DNA of 64,000 bases from Rhizobiaceae bacterium (GCA_023953905.1 JAMLJA010000004.1:248001-312000); one strand, 5' to 3'. Positions 9,501 to 17,861 are shown, counted from the stretch's first letter. Made by a program: numbers and translations. The notes: generated by a model from the letters alone, not told the origin.

Positions 9501-10661
9501 TCACATACCCATTTCGGTGGGATCGAAGTTCACGATGACCTCCGACCAGATGTCTGCTTTTCCTGCCGGCAATACGAGGCCATCGCGGTCGCATTTCTGT
9601 ACGGCGCGCACGGCACTTTCGTCGAACGGCCGATTACCGCTGGATGAGAGGATTTCCGGGCGGCCTTCCAGCTTGCCGCTCGCGGAGACATTGAACCGAA
9701 CCGACACCCGCATTCCTTCGCCTCCTTCGGCGCCGGCGGGGATGGCCCAGCATCGACCCAGCTGATCCGACAACGCGCCCATCTCGCTGTTGGTCAGCTT
9801 CTCGCCCGTCTTCTTCTTGCCCCCAAGAGCGGCTGCATCCGTCGAGCGCTTGGCACCGCCGCCTGATGGCTTTTCCTTGTTGAGGAGCGTGGCGATCTTG
9901 TCCTCAACAGATTCTTCGCTGCTATCCGACTTGGGCTTGGATGCGGCTTCCTTGGCAGGTTTTTCGGAGGCCTTGCGTTGAGGTGCCTTTGCCGTCTGCG
10001 CTTCCGCAGGGCGGGGACGCGACTCCGGTGCCGGTGCGGAAGTCGGCAGCGCGACGCTCTCCTCGACAGGCGGCTGCGCATCGATGGCTTCTGAAATCGC
10101 GTCGGGCTTCGTCATCTCGGGATCGATCGCGGCCGTCTGCTGTTCGGGCTCAGGCGCGGGCTTTGGCTCGGGCTGCTTGACCGGTTGCGGCTGAGGCTTC
10201 GGCTCTTCCTTGACCGGATCGGGCTTGACCGGCTGCTTGGCTGCCGGCGTCGGAGCAGCCTCGGTTGCGGGAACCGGCTCCGGCTCAGCCACTGGCTTGA
10301 GCGCTTCCTGCTCTTTCGGCTTTTCGACAGGCTTGGGTTGCGGGGGCGGCGCGGCCGCTGTTTCCACAGGACGTGGCTTGGCCTCCGGTGTCACGGGCGC
10401 TTCGGTATCGACGGAGTTCTCCCCGACCTTCTGCGCGTCGGCCACAACGTCGGGGCGCTCGGTCGGCAGAGGTGCTGCACGCTCCTTGAGGGCGGCTTTT
10501 TCGTCACCCTGATCGTGCTGCGCGACATCCTCGACGGGAATGATGGAAACCGGCAGCGATTCAGGCGCCGGCGGAAGCGGATCGGGCGCCGAAAACGTCA
10601 CCAGGCCGATCCCCAGCAAAGCGGCGTGCAGAACTACCGATGTCGTCAGGCCCGCTTTCAT
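9501..10661 (-). CDS. tolA: Tol-Pal energy-transducing protein TolA
   Basis: A 386-aa inner-membrane protein that spans the periplasm. It has one N-terminal membrane anchor (about 5-24, [20 protein letters not shown]). A long Pro/Glu/Lys/Ala-rich linker follows (about 30-255, e.g. [11 protein letters not shown]). The conserved C-terminal domain (about 285-386) contains [33 protein letters not shown] and [10 protein letters not shown]. The linker replaces the alanine-rich helix of E. coli TolA, as usual in alphaproteobacteria. tolR ends 11 nt upstream, so the genes are co-transcribed. Confidence 0.93.
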   Translation of the reverse strand: MKAGLTTSVVLHAALLGIGLVTFSAPDPLPPAPESLPVSIIPVEDVAQHDQGDEKAALKERAAPLPTERPDVVADAQKVGENSVDTEAPVTPEAKPRPVETAAAPPPQPKPVEKPKEQEALKPVAEPEPVPATEAAPTPAAKQPVKPDPVKEEPKPQPQPVKQPEPKPAPEPEQQTAAIDPEMTKPDAISEAIDAQPPVEESVALPTSAPAPESRPRPAEAQTAKAPQRKASEKPAKEAASKPKSDSSEESVEDKIATLLNKEKPSGGGAKRSTDAAALGGKKKTGEKLTNSEMGALSDQLGRCWAIPAGAEGGEGMRVSVRFNVSASGKLEGRPEILSSSGNRPFDESAVRAVQKCDRDGLVLPAGKADIWSEVIVNFDPTEMGM

Positions 10662-10672
10662 TCGCGTTTCTA

Positions 10673-11128
10673 CTAAGTGCCCTGTTCCTGGAGCGTGACA
10701 AGGCCGATATTCTTGAATCCGGCAGCCGAAATGCGCGCCATCACCTTCATGACGGTCCCGTAATCGGCATCCTTGTCGCCACGCACGAAAATGCGTTCCT
10801 CGTACCCCGTCTTTGCGATCGCTTGCAGTTTCGGCACGACCTCGTCGAACGGAACCTCGGTTTCCTGAAGGTGTATCTCGCCGTCGCGGTTGATCGTCAC
10901 CGTGATCGGCTGCGTATCGGCGTTCATCTCCTTGGCCTGCGTCTCAGGCAGTTCGATGGGAACACCAACAGTCAGGAGCGGAGCCGCGACCATGAAGATG
11001 ATCAGGAGAACCAGCATGACGTCCACGAAGGGCGTCACGTTGATCTCCGACATCAGCGCGCGGCCACGCCTGCGGCGGTGTCCACGTCCGCCGCGGCCAG
11101 AACCGCCTGCACTTACCGACATACCCAT
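10673..11128 (-). CDS. tolR: Tol-Pal proton-channel subunit TolR
   Basis: A 151-aa single-span inner-membrane protein of the ExbD/TolR family. A basic, Gly/Arg-rich N-terminus (residues 10-25) precedes the transmembrane helix NVTPFVDVMLVLLIIFMVAA (30-49), in which Asp36 is the expected proton-binding residue. The periplasmic part (50-151) includes LPETQAKEMNADTQPI and the C-terminal YGTVMKVMARISAAGFKNIG. tolQ ends 9 nt upstream. With TolQ it forms the proton-driven stator that powers TolA. Confidence 0.96.
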   Translation of the reverse strand: MGMSVSAGGSGRGGRGHRRRRGRALMSEINVTPFVDVMLVLLIIFMVAAPLLTVGVPIELPETQAKEMNADTQPITVTINRDGEIHLQETEVPFDEVVPKLQAIAKTGYEERIFVRGDKDADYGTVMKVMARISAAGFKNIGLVTLQEQGT

Positions 11129-11137
11129 GATCCGACC

Positions 11138-11848
11138 TCAGCCCTTCTGGGCAACCTTTTCATCGATTTGGCGCGAGAGTATGGCCGAGAACTCATCGGC
11201 GAATCCCTCCATGCGCACCGCGATCTTGCCAGCGTCGGATGAAAGCTTGTTGTAAGCGATGACGGCCGGGATGGCTGCCAGCAGACCGATCGCGGTCGCC
11301 AGCAAAGCTTCGGCGATGCCGGGCGCCACGACCGCCAGACTGGTCGATTTCGATCCTGCGATTGCCTGGAACGAGGTCATGATGCCGACCACGGTACCGA
11401 ACAGACCGATGAATGGTCCGGCCGAGCCGATGGTGGCGAGGAACCCCAGCCGGCCCTCGAGCCGCTCCATCTCGCGGGTCAGCGCCAGATCCATCGCCTT
11501 GTCGATACGTGTCTGAAGGCCGAGTGGAGATTTTGCACCCTTCTCGAAGCTCTTTTTCCACTCGCGCATCGCGGCAACAAAGATCGAGCTCATGCCTGTT
11601 GTCGCGCGGTCCGACAGGCCTCGGTAAAGTTCTTCGAGCGACTGCCCGGACCAGAACACCTGCTCGAAGCGATTGAGCGACGAACGCATCCGCTGGTAGG
11701 CCACAACCTTGTCGACGATGATGGCCCAGGTCCAGACCGAGGCGAAAAGAAGCCCGATCATGACAAGTTTGACGACCCAGCCTGCCTGCCAGAACAGGTG
11801 CCAGATCGACAATTGCACGCCCGGCTCGGCAAGTGCGGTTGATTCCAT
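11138..11848 (-). CDS. tolQ: Tol-Pal proton-channel subunit TolQ
   Basis: A 236-aa polytopic protein of the MotA/TolQ/ExbB family. Three transmembrane segments are seen: about 20-42 (WVVKLVMIGLLFASVWTWAI), 136-158 (LGFLATIGSAGPFIGLFGTV) and 175-195 (GIAEALLATAIGLLAAIPAV). The start is set at MESTALAEPGVQ; 44 upstream codons of open frame lack support. A CtrA-like site lies 190 nt upstream. ybgC precedes it on the same strand with a 235-nt gap, longer than in many relatives. Confidence 0.96.
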   Translation of the reverse strand: MESTALAEPGVQLSIWHLFWQAGWVVKLVMIGLLFASVWTWAIIVDKVVAYQRMRSSLNRFEQVFWSGQSLEELYRGLSDRATTGMSSIFVAAMREWKKSFEKGAKSPLGLQTRIDKAMDLALTREMERLEGRLGFLATIGSAGPFIGLFGTVVGIMTSFQAIAGSKSTSLAVVAPGIAEALLATAIGLLAAIPAVIAYNKLSSDAGKIAVRMEGFADEFSAILSRQIDEKVAQKG

Positions 11849-12036
11849 GATTGCGTTCCTAAAGGTCAGCGGGCCTGGCTGGCCGGCCCTTGCATCTGCA
11901 TCCCGTCGCCGGGGCCCCGACAGCACCCGACATTGCCCCGATCGCGCCTTTGCGGCCTTGTCGGAGTGAAATTTGGTCAAACGAAGGCGTCATTCATCTG
12001 GTCGAATTTGAATGACCTCGTTCATGAACCGTTATG

Positions 12037-12052
12037 GTTAAGGATGCGTTAG
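12037..12052 (-). promoter_or_regulatory. Near-consensus CtrA box between ybgC and tolQ
   Basis: The minus strand reads CTAA-CGCATCC-TTAAC, one mismatch from TTAA-N7-TTAAC. It lies in the 235-bp ybgC-tolQ gap and could mark an internal promoter for tolQRAB. Confidence 0.4.
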
Positions 12053-12083
12053 GTTTGGCCTGACAGCGCCGACTTTGTGGTGA

Positions 12084-12551
12084 TCAGCCTTTGGGCATGA
12101 AGGCGGCAATCCACTCCTTTGGAAAGCGCCGCGGGCGACCGGTCTCTCCAATGATCGCCGCTTCCACCCGCGCCTCGACCAGCGGATCGTCGCCCCGCTT
12201 AATCTGCTGTGACATGACGATCCGCGCGCCGGAAATCTCCGCGGCGCGCGTTTCCACAGTCAGAATATCGTCGATGCGGGCCGGCGCGCGGAAGTCGATT
12301 TCCATGCGGCGCACCACCCACACAAGCTTCTCGCCATGCTTGCCATCGGCCAGTTCGGTATGGTGCACGCCGGCAAGTCTCAGGAAATCTGACCGGCCGC
12401 GCTCGAAGAATTCGAGATAGCGGGCGTGATAGACGACACCTGAAAAGTCGGTATCTGCATAGTAGACACGTGCCATTATCCGGTGACCAAGCGGTGTCAG
12501 TTCGCCGGCGATGCCCGTCAGAAGGTGTTCAAATTCACCATGATCTGTCAT
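12084..12551 (-). CDS. ybgC: Tol-Pal associated acyl-CoA thioesterase YbgC
   Basis: A 155-aa hotdog-fold thioesterase, first gene of the tol-pal cluster. The signature VYYADTDFSGVVYHARYLEF includes the catalytic Asp typical of the 4-hydroxybenzoyl-CoA thioesterase/YbgC group. The later segments RRMEIDFRAPARIDDILTVE and SQQIKRGD also fit. The start at 12551 (MTDHGEFEHLLT) is chosen over an upstream in-frame codon because the extension would overlap the divergent GH5 gene. Only 41 bp separate the two divergent starts, so their promoters must overlap. Confidence 0.94.
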   Translation of the reverse strand: MTDHGEFEHLLTGIAGELTPLGHRIMARVYYADTDFSGVVYHARYLEFFERGRSDFLRLAGVHHTELADGKHGEKLVWVVRRMEIDFRAPARIDDILTVETRAAEISGARIVMSQQIKRGDDPLVEARVEAAIIGETGRPRRFPKEWIAAFMPKG

Positions 12552-12592
12552 CGGGACTTTCCTTTTGCGCACATGGCTGACAGGGAATCTCC

Positions 12593-13855
12593 ATGCCGGA
12601 ACAAGACCGCATGACACTGATGGCCGCCTCAATCAAGAAGACGCTGCTTGCGCTTGCATTCGGCCTTGCTTGCCTGACCGCGGCAGACGCGGCCACATTC
12701 TCGGTGAAGCGGGGCATCAATCTCGACAATTGGGTGACCTGGCCCTCGGAAGATAAATGGGGCGATCCAGCCGTCATTCTGCCGTTTCCTGAATGGCGCC
12801 GCAGTCTCGGCACGGATGGTCTGAGGGCTCTACGACAATCAGGCCTCGACTTCGTTCGTATGCCGATCGACCCTGCTCCGCTGTTGTCGCCGACAGCGGC
12901 CCCACTGCAGAGCCAGCTGCTCGACAGCATGCTGGAGTCAGTCAAATTGGCGAATGCGGCCGGCCTGAAGGTAATTGTCGACCTGCACACCCTGCCATGG
13001 GGCGACGATCGGACACTCAGCACCGGCCGCCTGATGGAGGACGACGCACTCTTCGACAGATATGTCGAGCTGGTGAGAACCGTTGCGGCGCGCCTCGCGT
13101 ACGAAGACCCGACCCAGGTCGCATTCGAACCCATCAACGAGCCGACAGCCGATTGTCAGGCAGGCGACAAAGTCTGGCCAGACAGGCTGAAACGGCTGTT
13201 TGCGGCATCGCGCGCATCGGCAACGCGGCTGACGCTGATCCTGCAGGGAAGTTGCTGGAGCTCCGCCGAAGGTCTCACCCGCATCGATCCGTCGGACTTC
13301 CCCGACGACAATCTGATCTGGACCTTTCATTCCTATGCCCCCTTCCTGCTGACCCATCAGGGCGCAAGCTGGGCCGGTGATTTCATCCGATATGTCACAG
13401 GCCTGCCCTACCCGCCTGCGGTCGACGACCAAGACGCAGCAGATACGCTTGAGCGGATCCGCGCAACGATACGACGCGAAGCGCCACTTTTGCGCCGTGA
13501 TGCGATGATCGCCTATCTGGACGAGCAGTTTGCCGAGATCGATACGCCGGAAAAGATTCGGGCGGTGATGGCGCGCGATTTTGACACTGTCGAGGAATGG
13601 GCGCGTCAACATGGCGTGGCGGCGGACGATATTCTGCTCGGTGAGTTCGGGATGATCCGTCAGGAATATGCCCACCCGTTCGTCATGAACCCGCAATGGC
13701 GCGCAGCCTATTCCCGTGACATGATCGAACTGGCCGAAAAGCACGGCTTCGCGTGGTCGATCTGGAGCTATGGCGGCGCGTTTGGTGTGGTCGAGGCCTT
13801 CGACAATCAGCCTGCCGAGCCCGACGTGATGGACATGATCCGCAGCCTCAGATGA
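12593..13855 (+). CDS. Secreted glycoside hydrolase family 5 (cellulase-like)
   Basis: A 420-aa protein with an N-terminal signal sequence (about 13-33, SIKKTLLALAFGLACLTAADA) and a GH5-type TIM barrel. Motifs along the chain are RGINLDNWV, LDFVRMPIDP, VIVDLHTLPWGDD, FEPINEP with the likely acid/base Glu183, WTFHSYAPF, and LLGEFGM with the likely nucleophile Glu351. The substrate cannot be told from sequence; endoglucanase or another beta-glucanase is possible. AGGGA about 7 nt before the ATG at 12593 supports this start, although Met7 or Met10 would give a tidier signal peptide. It is the only plus-strand gene among 17 kb of minus-strand core genes and splits the usual ruvB-ybgC junction. 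Confidence 0.85.
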   Translation: MPEQDRMTLMAASIKKTLLALAFGLACLTAADAATFSVKRGINLDNWVTWPSEDKWGDPAVILPFPEWRRSLGTDGLRALRQSGLDFVRMPIDPAPLLSPTAAPLQSQLLDSMLESVKLANAAGLKVIVDLHTLPWGDDRTLSTGRLMEDDALFDRYVELVRTVAARLAYEDPTQVAFEPINEPTADCQAGDKVWPDRLKRLFAASRASATRLTLILQGSCWSSAEGLTRIDPSDFPDDNLIWTFHSYAPFLLTHQGASWAGDFIRYVTGLPYPPAVDDQDAADTLERIRATIRREAPLLRRDAMIAYLDEQFAEIDTPEKIRAVMARDFDTVEEWARQHGVAADDILLGEFGMIRQEYAHPFVMNPQWRAAYSRDMIELAEKHGFAWSIWSYGGAFGVVEAFDNQPAEPDVMDMIRSLR

Positions 13856-13867
13856 GGCGGGACACGT

Positions 13868-14905
13868 TCATTCTTCCTGAAACAGATTGATCTGCTGCTG
13901 CGCGAGGTCCTTCGGCATGTCCAGCCCAAGATGACGCCATGCATTGGCCGTCAGCACGCGCCCGCGCGGGGTGCGCTGGATAAAGCCCTGCTGGATAAGA
14001 TAGGGCTCGATGATGTCCTCTATCGCGTCGCGCGGCTCGGAAAGCCCGGCTGAAATCGTCTCAATACCAACAGGACCGCCGCCGAAATTGTGCGCGATCA
14101 TGGAGAGATAGCGCCGGTCAAGCTGGTCTAGGCCGAGCGTGTCGACCTCCAGCCGCGTCAGCGCCTCGTCGGCCACTGTCTTCGTGACACGGTCGGCACC
14201 GGCCACGGAGGCAAAATCCCGCACGCGCCGCAGCAATCGACCAGCAATGCGGGGCGTCCCGCGCGCGCGGCGCGCGATCTCGGTCGCACCATCGTCTGCG
14301 AGCGGCATCTGCAGGATCCGAGCCCCGCGTCGCACGATCTGCTCAAGTTCCTCGACCGTATAGAAATTCAGCCTGACCGGTATGCCGAACCGGTCGCGCA
14401 GCGGGTTGGTGAGGAGCCCGAGCCGCGTCGTGGCGGCCACGAGGGTGAAGCGGGCAAGATCGATCTTCACAGATCGCGCGGCAGGACCCTCGCCGATGAT
14501 GAGGTCGAGCTGGAAATCCTCCATCGCCGGATAGAGAATCTCCTCGACCGCCGGACTGAGACGATGAATCTCGTCGATGAACAACACGTCGCGATCTTCG
14601 AGATTGGTCAGGAGCGCCGCAAGGTCGCCAGCCTTGGCGATGACGGGCCCCGAGGTCGAACGAAAATTGACGCCCAATTCCTTGGCCATGATCTGGGCGA
14701 GCGTGGTCTTGCCGAGGCCGGGCGGTCCGACAAACAGCACATGGTCCAGCGCCTCGCCACGCCCTTTCGCCGCTTCGATGAAAACCTTCAGATTGGCGCG
14801 CGCGGCCTGCTGACCGACGAAGTCGTTGAGAGACTGCGGCCTCAGCGTCTGGTCGACATCGTCGCCGAGCTTTTCCGAGGATATGAGGCGGGGCGAGGTG
14901 TTCAA
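13868..14905 (-). CDS. ruvB: Holliday junction branch-migration ATPase RuvB
   Basis: A 345-aa AAA+ motor that drives branch migration with RuvA. Seen are [11 protein letters not shown], Walker [10 protein letters not shown] (near residue 60), Walker [11 protein letters not shown], sensor-1 [19 protein letters not shown] and the C-terminal winged helix [14 protein letters not shown]...[17 protein letters not shown]. Length is typical. It ends 12 nt from the convergent GH5 gene. ruvA lies 61 nt upstream in the same operon. Confidence 0.98.
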   Translation of the reverse strand: MNTSPRLISSEKLGDDVDQTLRPQSLNDFVGQQAARANLKVFIEAAKGRGEALDHVLFVGPPGLGKTTLAQIMAKELGVNFRSTSGPVIAKAGDLAALLTNLEDRDVLFIDEIHRLSPAVEEILYPAMEDFQLDLIIGEGPAARSVKIDLARFTLVAATTRLGLLTNPLRDRFGIPVRLNFYTVEELEQIVRRGARILQMPLADDGATEIARRARGTPRIAGRLLRRVRDFASVAGADRVTKTVADEALTRLEVDTLGLDQLDRRYLSMIAHNFGGGPVGIETISAGLSEPRDAIEDIIEPYLIQQGFIQRTPRGRVLTANAWRHLGLDMPKDLAQQQINLFQEE

Positions 14906-14966
14906 ATCAGCAGTTCCATTTCCTCAATCTGTGGAGCGTCCTTGCAACTCATGGATCGGAACGGCG

Positions 14967-15587
14967 TCATCTGGCCAGTTCCTTCAGGCCAAGACGGATC
15001 AGCTGGGAAGAGTCGGCACCTTCGCCTGCAACCTTCATCGCGGCTGCGACAGCGTTGGCCGCAACGTCACGCGAATACCCCAGATTCGTCAGCGCCGATA
15101 CGGCATCCGCGATCGGCGCGGGCGCCACACCTTCGCCGAGCTCCTGCTTGATCCCGATCGTCGCGGCAGCTTCCCCCGCAAAAGCCGGGGCCTTGTTCTT
15201 CAGTTCGGTGACGATGCGTTCGGCGACCTTCTTGCCAACGCCTGGGGCACGCGAAACCATCGAGATGTCGCGCAATGCAATGGCGTTCGCAAGGTCGGAG
15301 GGTGCGAGGGTGGACAGCACCGCGAGCGCCACCTTTGCGCCCACACCCTGCACATTGTTCAGGAGGAGCCGAAACCACTCGCGCTCAAGTGCCGAGCGAA
15401 AACCATAAAGCCGGATCATGTCTTCGCGCACATAGGTTTCGATGAAAAGCGTTACGGCTTCGCCTTCGCCCGTCAGCGCGGCAAGGGTGCGGGCCGAACA
15501 AAAGGCGATATAGCCTACGCCGTGGACATCGACGACGACGTGATCCTCACCGATCTCGTCAACCACACCTTTCAGCTTGCCGATCAT
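14967..15587 (-). CDS. ruvA: Holliday junction-binding protein RuvA
   Basis: A 206-aa protein that binds four-way junctions as a tetramer and loads RuvB. The N-terminal OB fold starts [20 protein letters not shown]. Tandem helix-hairpin-helix motifs follow ([16 protein letters not shown] and [20 protein letters not shown]). The C-terminal RuvB-contacting domain contains [16 protein letters not shown]. ruvC lies 80 nt upstream on the same strand. Confidence 0.97.
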   Translation of the reverse strand: MIGKLKGVVDEIGEDHVVVDVHGVGYIAFCSARTLAALTGEGEAVTLFIETYVREDMIRLYGFRSALEREWFRLLLNNVQGVGAKVALAVLSTLAPSDLANAIALRDISMVSRAPGVGKKVAERIVTELKNKAPAFAGEAAATIGIKQELGEGVAPAPIADAVSALTNLGYSRDVAANAVAAAMKVAGEGADSSQLIRLGLKELAR

Positions 15588-15667
15588 CGTCGCGCGCCCC
15601 CTGCCGCCTGACCGGCCCTGCGATCTGGGTAGATCGCACGATGGAACAAGTCAAGAACGCCGAATGA

Positions 15668-16174
15668 CTACACCAGGCTCGCCAGCCGCGCCCGGCTCTG
15701 CCTGTGATGTGCGTGGCAGATAGCGATGGCGAGGGCATCCGCCGCATGCTCGCTATCGAAGGATGACTTGGGCATCAGGACCTTCACCATCATGTGGATC
15801 TGTCGCTTGTCCCCATGACCAACGCCGATAACCGCCTTCTTGACCGCGTTTGGCGCATACTCGGCAACGAGCAGCCCCGCCCGCGCAGGCACCAGCATGG
15901 CGATCCCCCGTGCCTGGCCGAGTTTCAGCGTCGCGACCGCATCCTTGTTCACGAACGTCTGCTCGACGGCCGCCTCCTGCGGCGCGAACCGGTCGATCAC
16001 ATCGACAAGCGCGTCGTGCAATTGGCAGAGGCGGGTTGCGAGCTCACCCTTGTCGTCAGAACGCGCGGTGCCGGCGGCGATGAAATGAAGCGAATTCCCA
16101 AGGGTTTCCACGATGCCCCAACCGGTGCGCCGAAGTCCCGGATCGATGCCTATGATACGAATCGCGTCTGCCAT
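15668..16174 (-). CDS. ruvC: Crossover junction endodeoxyribonuclease RuvC
   Basis: A 168-aa RNase-H-fold resolvase that cuts Holliday junctions symmetrically. The acidic active site is visible: [14 protein letters not shown] (first Asp), [12 protein letters not shown] (Glu), and the C-terminal [16 protein letters not shown] (last acidic cluster). Length is typical. It is the first ruv gene, 60 nt downstream of rcdA on the same strand, so ruvCAB may share transcription with rcdA. Confidence 0.97.
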   Translation of the reverse strand: MADAIRIIGIDPGLRRTGWGIVETLGNSLHFIAAGTARSDDKGELATRLCQLHDALVDVIDRFAPQEAAVEQTFVNKDAVATLKLGQARGIAMLVPARAGLLVAEYAPNAVKKAVIGVGHGDKRQIHMMVKVLMPKSSFDSEHAADALAIAICHAHHRQSRARLASLV

Positions 16175-16234
16175 GGCGCGACACTACGCACCGCGACACG
16201 CCAGGACCATACTCAAGAATTCGGGTGGAACTGA

Positions 16235-16768
16235 TCAGCCGCGCGCAAAAGCGGTGTCGAGGAGACGTATCTGCTCGTTGACGGGGTTGCCCCGTCGCGT
16301 GATCGACATATCCGACGTCTGCGTTCCCGATCCATAGATCTCATCGTCCATGTTCCGTACGCGGGTTTGCAGCCTGAGCGACCGCATCACGAGATCCCGG
16401 AAATCGTCAGGCAACTCGCTCCAGCCTACAACGTCCTGGGCCGCAGATGCCGTATCAAGCCGCACCTTCGTCTTCTCGGAGGCGACCTGATCCCGGGTCA
16501 TCTCACCGGAATTGGCGGCACGCTGCAAAAGCAGCCACGACGCAAGCTGCATCAATCGCGTCGTCAGACGCATGGACTCGGCCGCATATAATGTTGCGGC
16601 AACACGCGACAGTTTCTTGGCTTCAACCCGTCCGGGACCGTCCAGGTAAGAGGCCGTCTGTTCAACCAGTCCCATTCCCTCATTATAGAGAGGCTTGAAC
16701 GAGTCGGAAAAGACGCGCCGCTCCGCCAGCTTAATCGTATTGCCGGCATCTCTCTGGAGCTCACTCAT
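16235..16768 (-). CDS. rcdA: RcdA-family protein (DUF1465), regulator of CtrA degradation
   Basis: A 177-aa helical cytoplasmic protein. The pattern LAERRVFSDSFKPLYNEGMG, MRLTTRLMQLASWLLLQRA, and the C-terminal LLDTAFARG matches the DUF1465/RcdA family. In Caulobacter, RcdA is the adaptor that, with CpdR and PopA, delivers CtrA and other substrates to ClpXP. The start at 16768 (MSELQRDAG) follows GAGGTGTTT; a GTG two codons earlier is the alternative. A perfect CtrA box lies 123-138 nt upstream (16891-16906), which suggests a feedback loop in which CtrA promotes its own degradation. The homology call is strong; function here is inferred. Confidence 0.85.
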   Translation of the reverse strand: MSELQRDAGNTIKLAERRVFSDSFKPLYNEGMGLVEQTASYLDGPGRVEAKKLSRVAATLYAAESMRLTTRLMQLASWLLLQRAANSGEMTRDQVASEKTKVRLDTASAAQDVVGWSELPDDFRDLVMRSLRLQTRVRNMDDEIYGSGTQTSDMSITRRGNPVNEQIRLLDTAFARG

Positions 16769-16890
16769 AAACACCTCACCCCTCGATCGGTCGCTGCTGC
16801 CGTTTTAGTCACCATTTCGATGACTGCGGCGTCCTCTTGGGACAGCGCGCGGGAACATGCGCCGCCATGTTCACGAAGGCAAGCGCATGT

Positions 16891-16906
16891 TTAACGGAAG
16901 GTTAAC
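16891..16906 (+). promoter_or_regulatory. Perfect CtrA box upstream of rcdA
   Basis: The plus strand reads TTAA-CGGAAGG-TTAAC, an exact match to TTAA-N7-TTAAC. It sits 123 nt upstream of the rcdA start codon and 40 nt past the candidate small-RNA terminator, so it most plausibly serves a dedicated rcdA promoter. Confidence 0.7.
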
Positions 16907-16947
16907 GACAGAGTTTGTCCACCGGAATGTGCAGGGAAATTCCGGAC

Positions 16948-16975
16948 AAAAAAAGAGCCGCGGGTTGGGCGGCTC
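16948..16975 (-). terminator. Strong intrinsic terminator not belonging to any protein gene
   Basis: Stem 16955-16961 (GAGCCGC) pairs perfectly with 16969-16975 around a 7-nt loop, plus one further A-U pair, and is followed on the minus strand by seven T residues (16954-16948). There is no minus-strand coding sequence upstream of it for more than 2.5 kb (only convergent or plus-strand genes), so it must end an RNA gene or an attenuated rcdA leader. Confidence 0.85.
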
Positions 16976-17044
16976 TCAGGAGTTAACAGGGAGGCGTCAA
17001 ACAGAGTGGCTCCACCACTCGGTAAGAATCCAGATCACTGGATA
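16948..17044 (-). ncRNA. Candidate CtrA-controlled small RNA (about 95 nt)
   Basis: Read on the minus strand, the unit is: hairpin ATCCAG-TGAT-CTGGAT (17043-17028); hairpin GAGTGG-TGGAG-CCACTC (17020-17004); a predicted unpaired stretch containing GCCTCCC (16995-16989), complementary to purine-rich ribosome-binding sites; then a 7-bp terminator hairpin with seven T residues. A perfect CtrA box ends 24 nt upstream, with possible -10 elements TACTGT (17053-17048) or GTGTAT (17047-17042), so transcription starting near 17040 is plausible. The exact 5' end is unknown. The alternative is a premature-terminated leader of rcdA, whose start is 180 nt downstream. I could not match it to a named alphaproteobacterial sRNA family. 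Confidence 0.5.
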
Positions 17045-17067
17045 CACACAGTAAACACGCATAAAGC

Positions 17068-17083
17068 TTAATGAGTGGTTAAC
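17068..17083 (+). promoter_or_regulatory. Perfect CtrA box upstream of the candidate small RNA
   Basis: The plus strand reads TTAA-TGAGTGG-TTAAC, an exact consensus match. Its minus-strand reading is also TTAA-N7-TTAA, so it could act in either direction: toward the small RNA (about 30 nt away) or toward the DUF2269 gene (188 nt away). The spacing favours the small RNA. Confidence 0.65.
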
Positions 17084-17270
17084 GCCTTGCCCGATATTCG
17101 CTGAAAATGCGCACTAGAAGCCTGCCAAAGCCGTTCCGAACGGATCGCGGCTAGGTTTCACTGCCGGCCGAAACAATCGCGATTTCGCGGCGACACAATC
17201 CCGATACGTACGAAATGATAGACGCCCGTCCCTCAACGAATATCAGCGAGACCGCTGAGAGGAGAACGGA

Positions 17271-17822
17271 ATGGATTGGTACGCACTTATCAAGCTCGCG
17301 CACATCATCTGCGCTGTCGTCTGGGTTGGTGGCGGCTTTGCGCTGATGCTGGCAGCAATACGCGCAGACAATGCGGGTGACATTGCCGGAACGCTGCAGG
17401 TCATGCGCACGATCGGCCAGCTCGGAAACCGATTGTTCATGCCCATGTCGATGCTGACGCTCTTGTTCGGCCTGATCATGTGCTGGTTCTGGGTCGGCTT
17501 CGGCGATCTATGGATCGTGCTCGCCCTGATAGGCTTCGCCGTCAGCGCCGGTATCGGTTCGGCCGTCTTCAAGCCGACAGCGGATCGGATGAACGCATCC
17601 ATCGCAAAGGATGGAGTAACGCCGGCAGTAATGGATGAAGGCCGAAAGATCCTGAGGATTGCGCGGCTGGACTACACGATCATGCTTCTGGTCGTCGTGG
17701 ACATGGTTCTGAAGCCGACCGGCGACGATTGTGCACTGCTGGCCGTGATGGGCCTCATGCTGCTCGCCGGAATCGTTGCCGCGTTCGGCACCGGCGCGCG
17801 TTCAGCGGCAGCTCAGGCTTAG
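17271..17822 (+). CDS. DUF2269-type integral membrane protein
   Basis: A 183-aa protein with four to five hydrophobic helices (about 8-27, 60-80, 82-100, 138-155, 157-175). The N-terminal pattern LIKLAHIICAVVWVGGGF has a His within the first helix, as in the DUF2269/CopD-like and haem-related membrane families. The central soluble loop contains TADRMNASIAKDG. GAGAGGAG lies a few bases upstream of the ATG. No function can be assigned. It is the first plus-strand gene after the CtrA-box interval and converges on the acyl-CoA ligase gene, whose stop lies 40 nt away. Confidence 0.75.
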   Translation: MDWYALIKLAHIICAVVWVGGGFALMLAAIRADNAGDIAGTLQVMRTIGQLGNRLFMPMSMLTLLFGLIMCWFWVGFGDLWIVLALIGFAVSAGIGSAVFKPTADRMNASIAKDGVTPAVMDEGRKILRIARLDYTIMLLVVVDMVLKPTGDDCALLAVMGLMLLAGIVAAFGTGARSAAAQA

Positions 17823-17861
17823 AATTGTGTTGCGATGCGGCGGGGCGCTCGATCGCCCCGC

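Larger units (their letters stand above)
16769..17270. other. 502-bp interval rich in regulatory signals, no protein gene
   Basis: This is the longest stretch without a coding sequence. In order it holds the rcdA leader, a perfect CtrA box (16891-16906), a minus-strand intrinsic terminator (16948-16975), two small hairpins (17004-17020 and 17028-17043), a second perfect CtrA box (17068-17083) and about 190 nt of unassigned DNA before the DUF2269 gene. The 21-codon minus-strand frame at 16997-17062 is not considered real (see rejected items). Confidence 0.7.

Noticed and set aside
16997..17062. 21-codon minus-strand ORF (MRVYCVYPVIWILTEWWSHSV without its stop) just before the orphan terminator
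   Set aside because: Its ATG lies only 5 nt from the CtrA box and upstream of the likely transcription start; no ribosome-binding site; the same bases form two perfect hairpins. A leader peptide is not excluded but is less likely than structured RNA.
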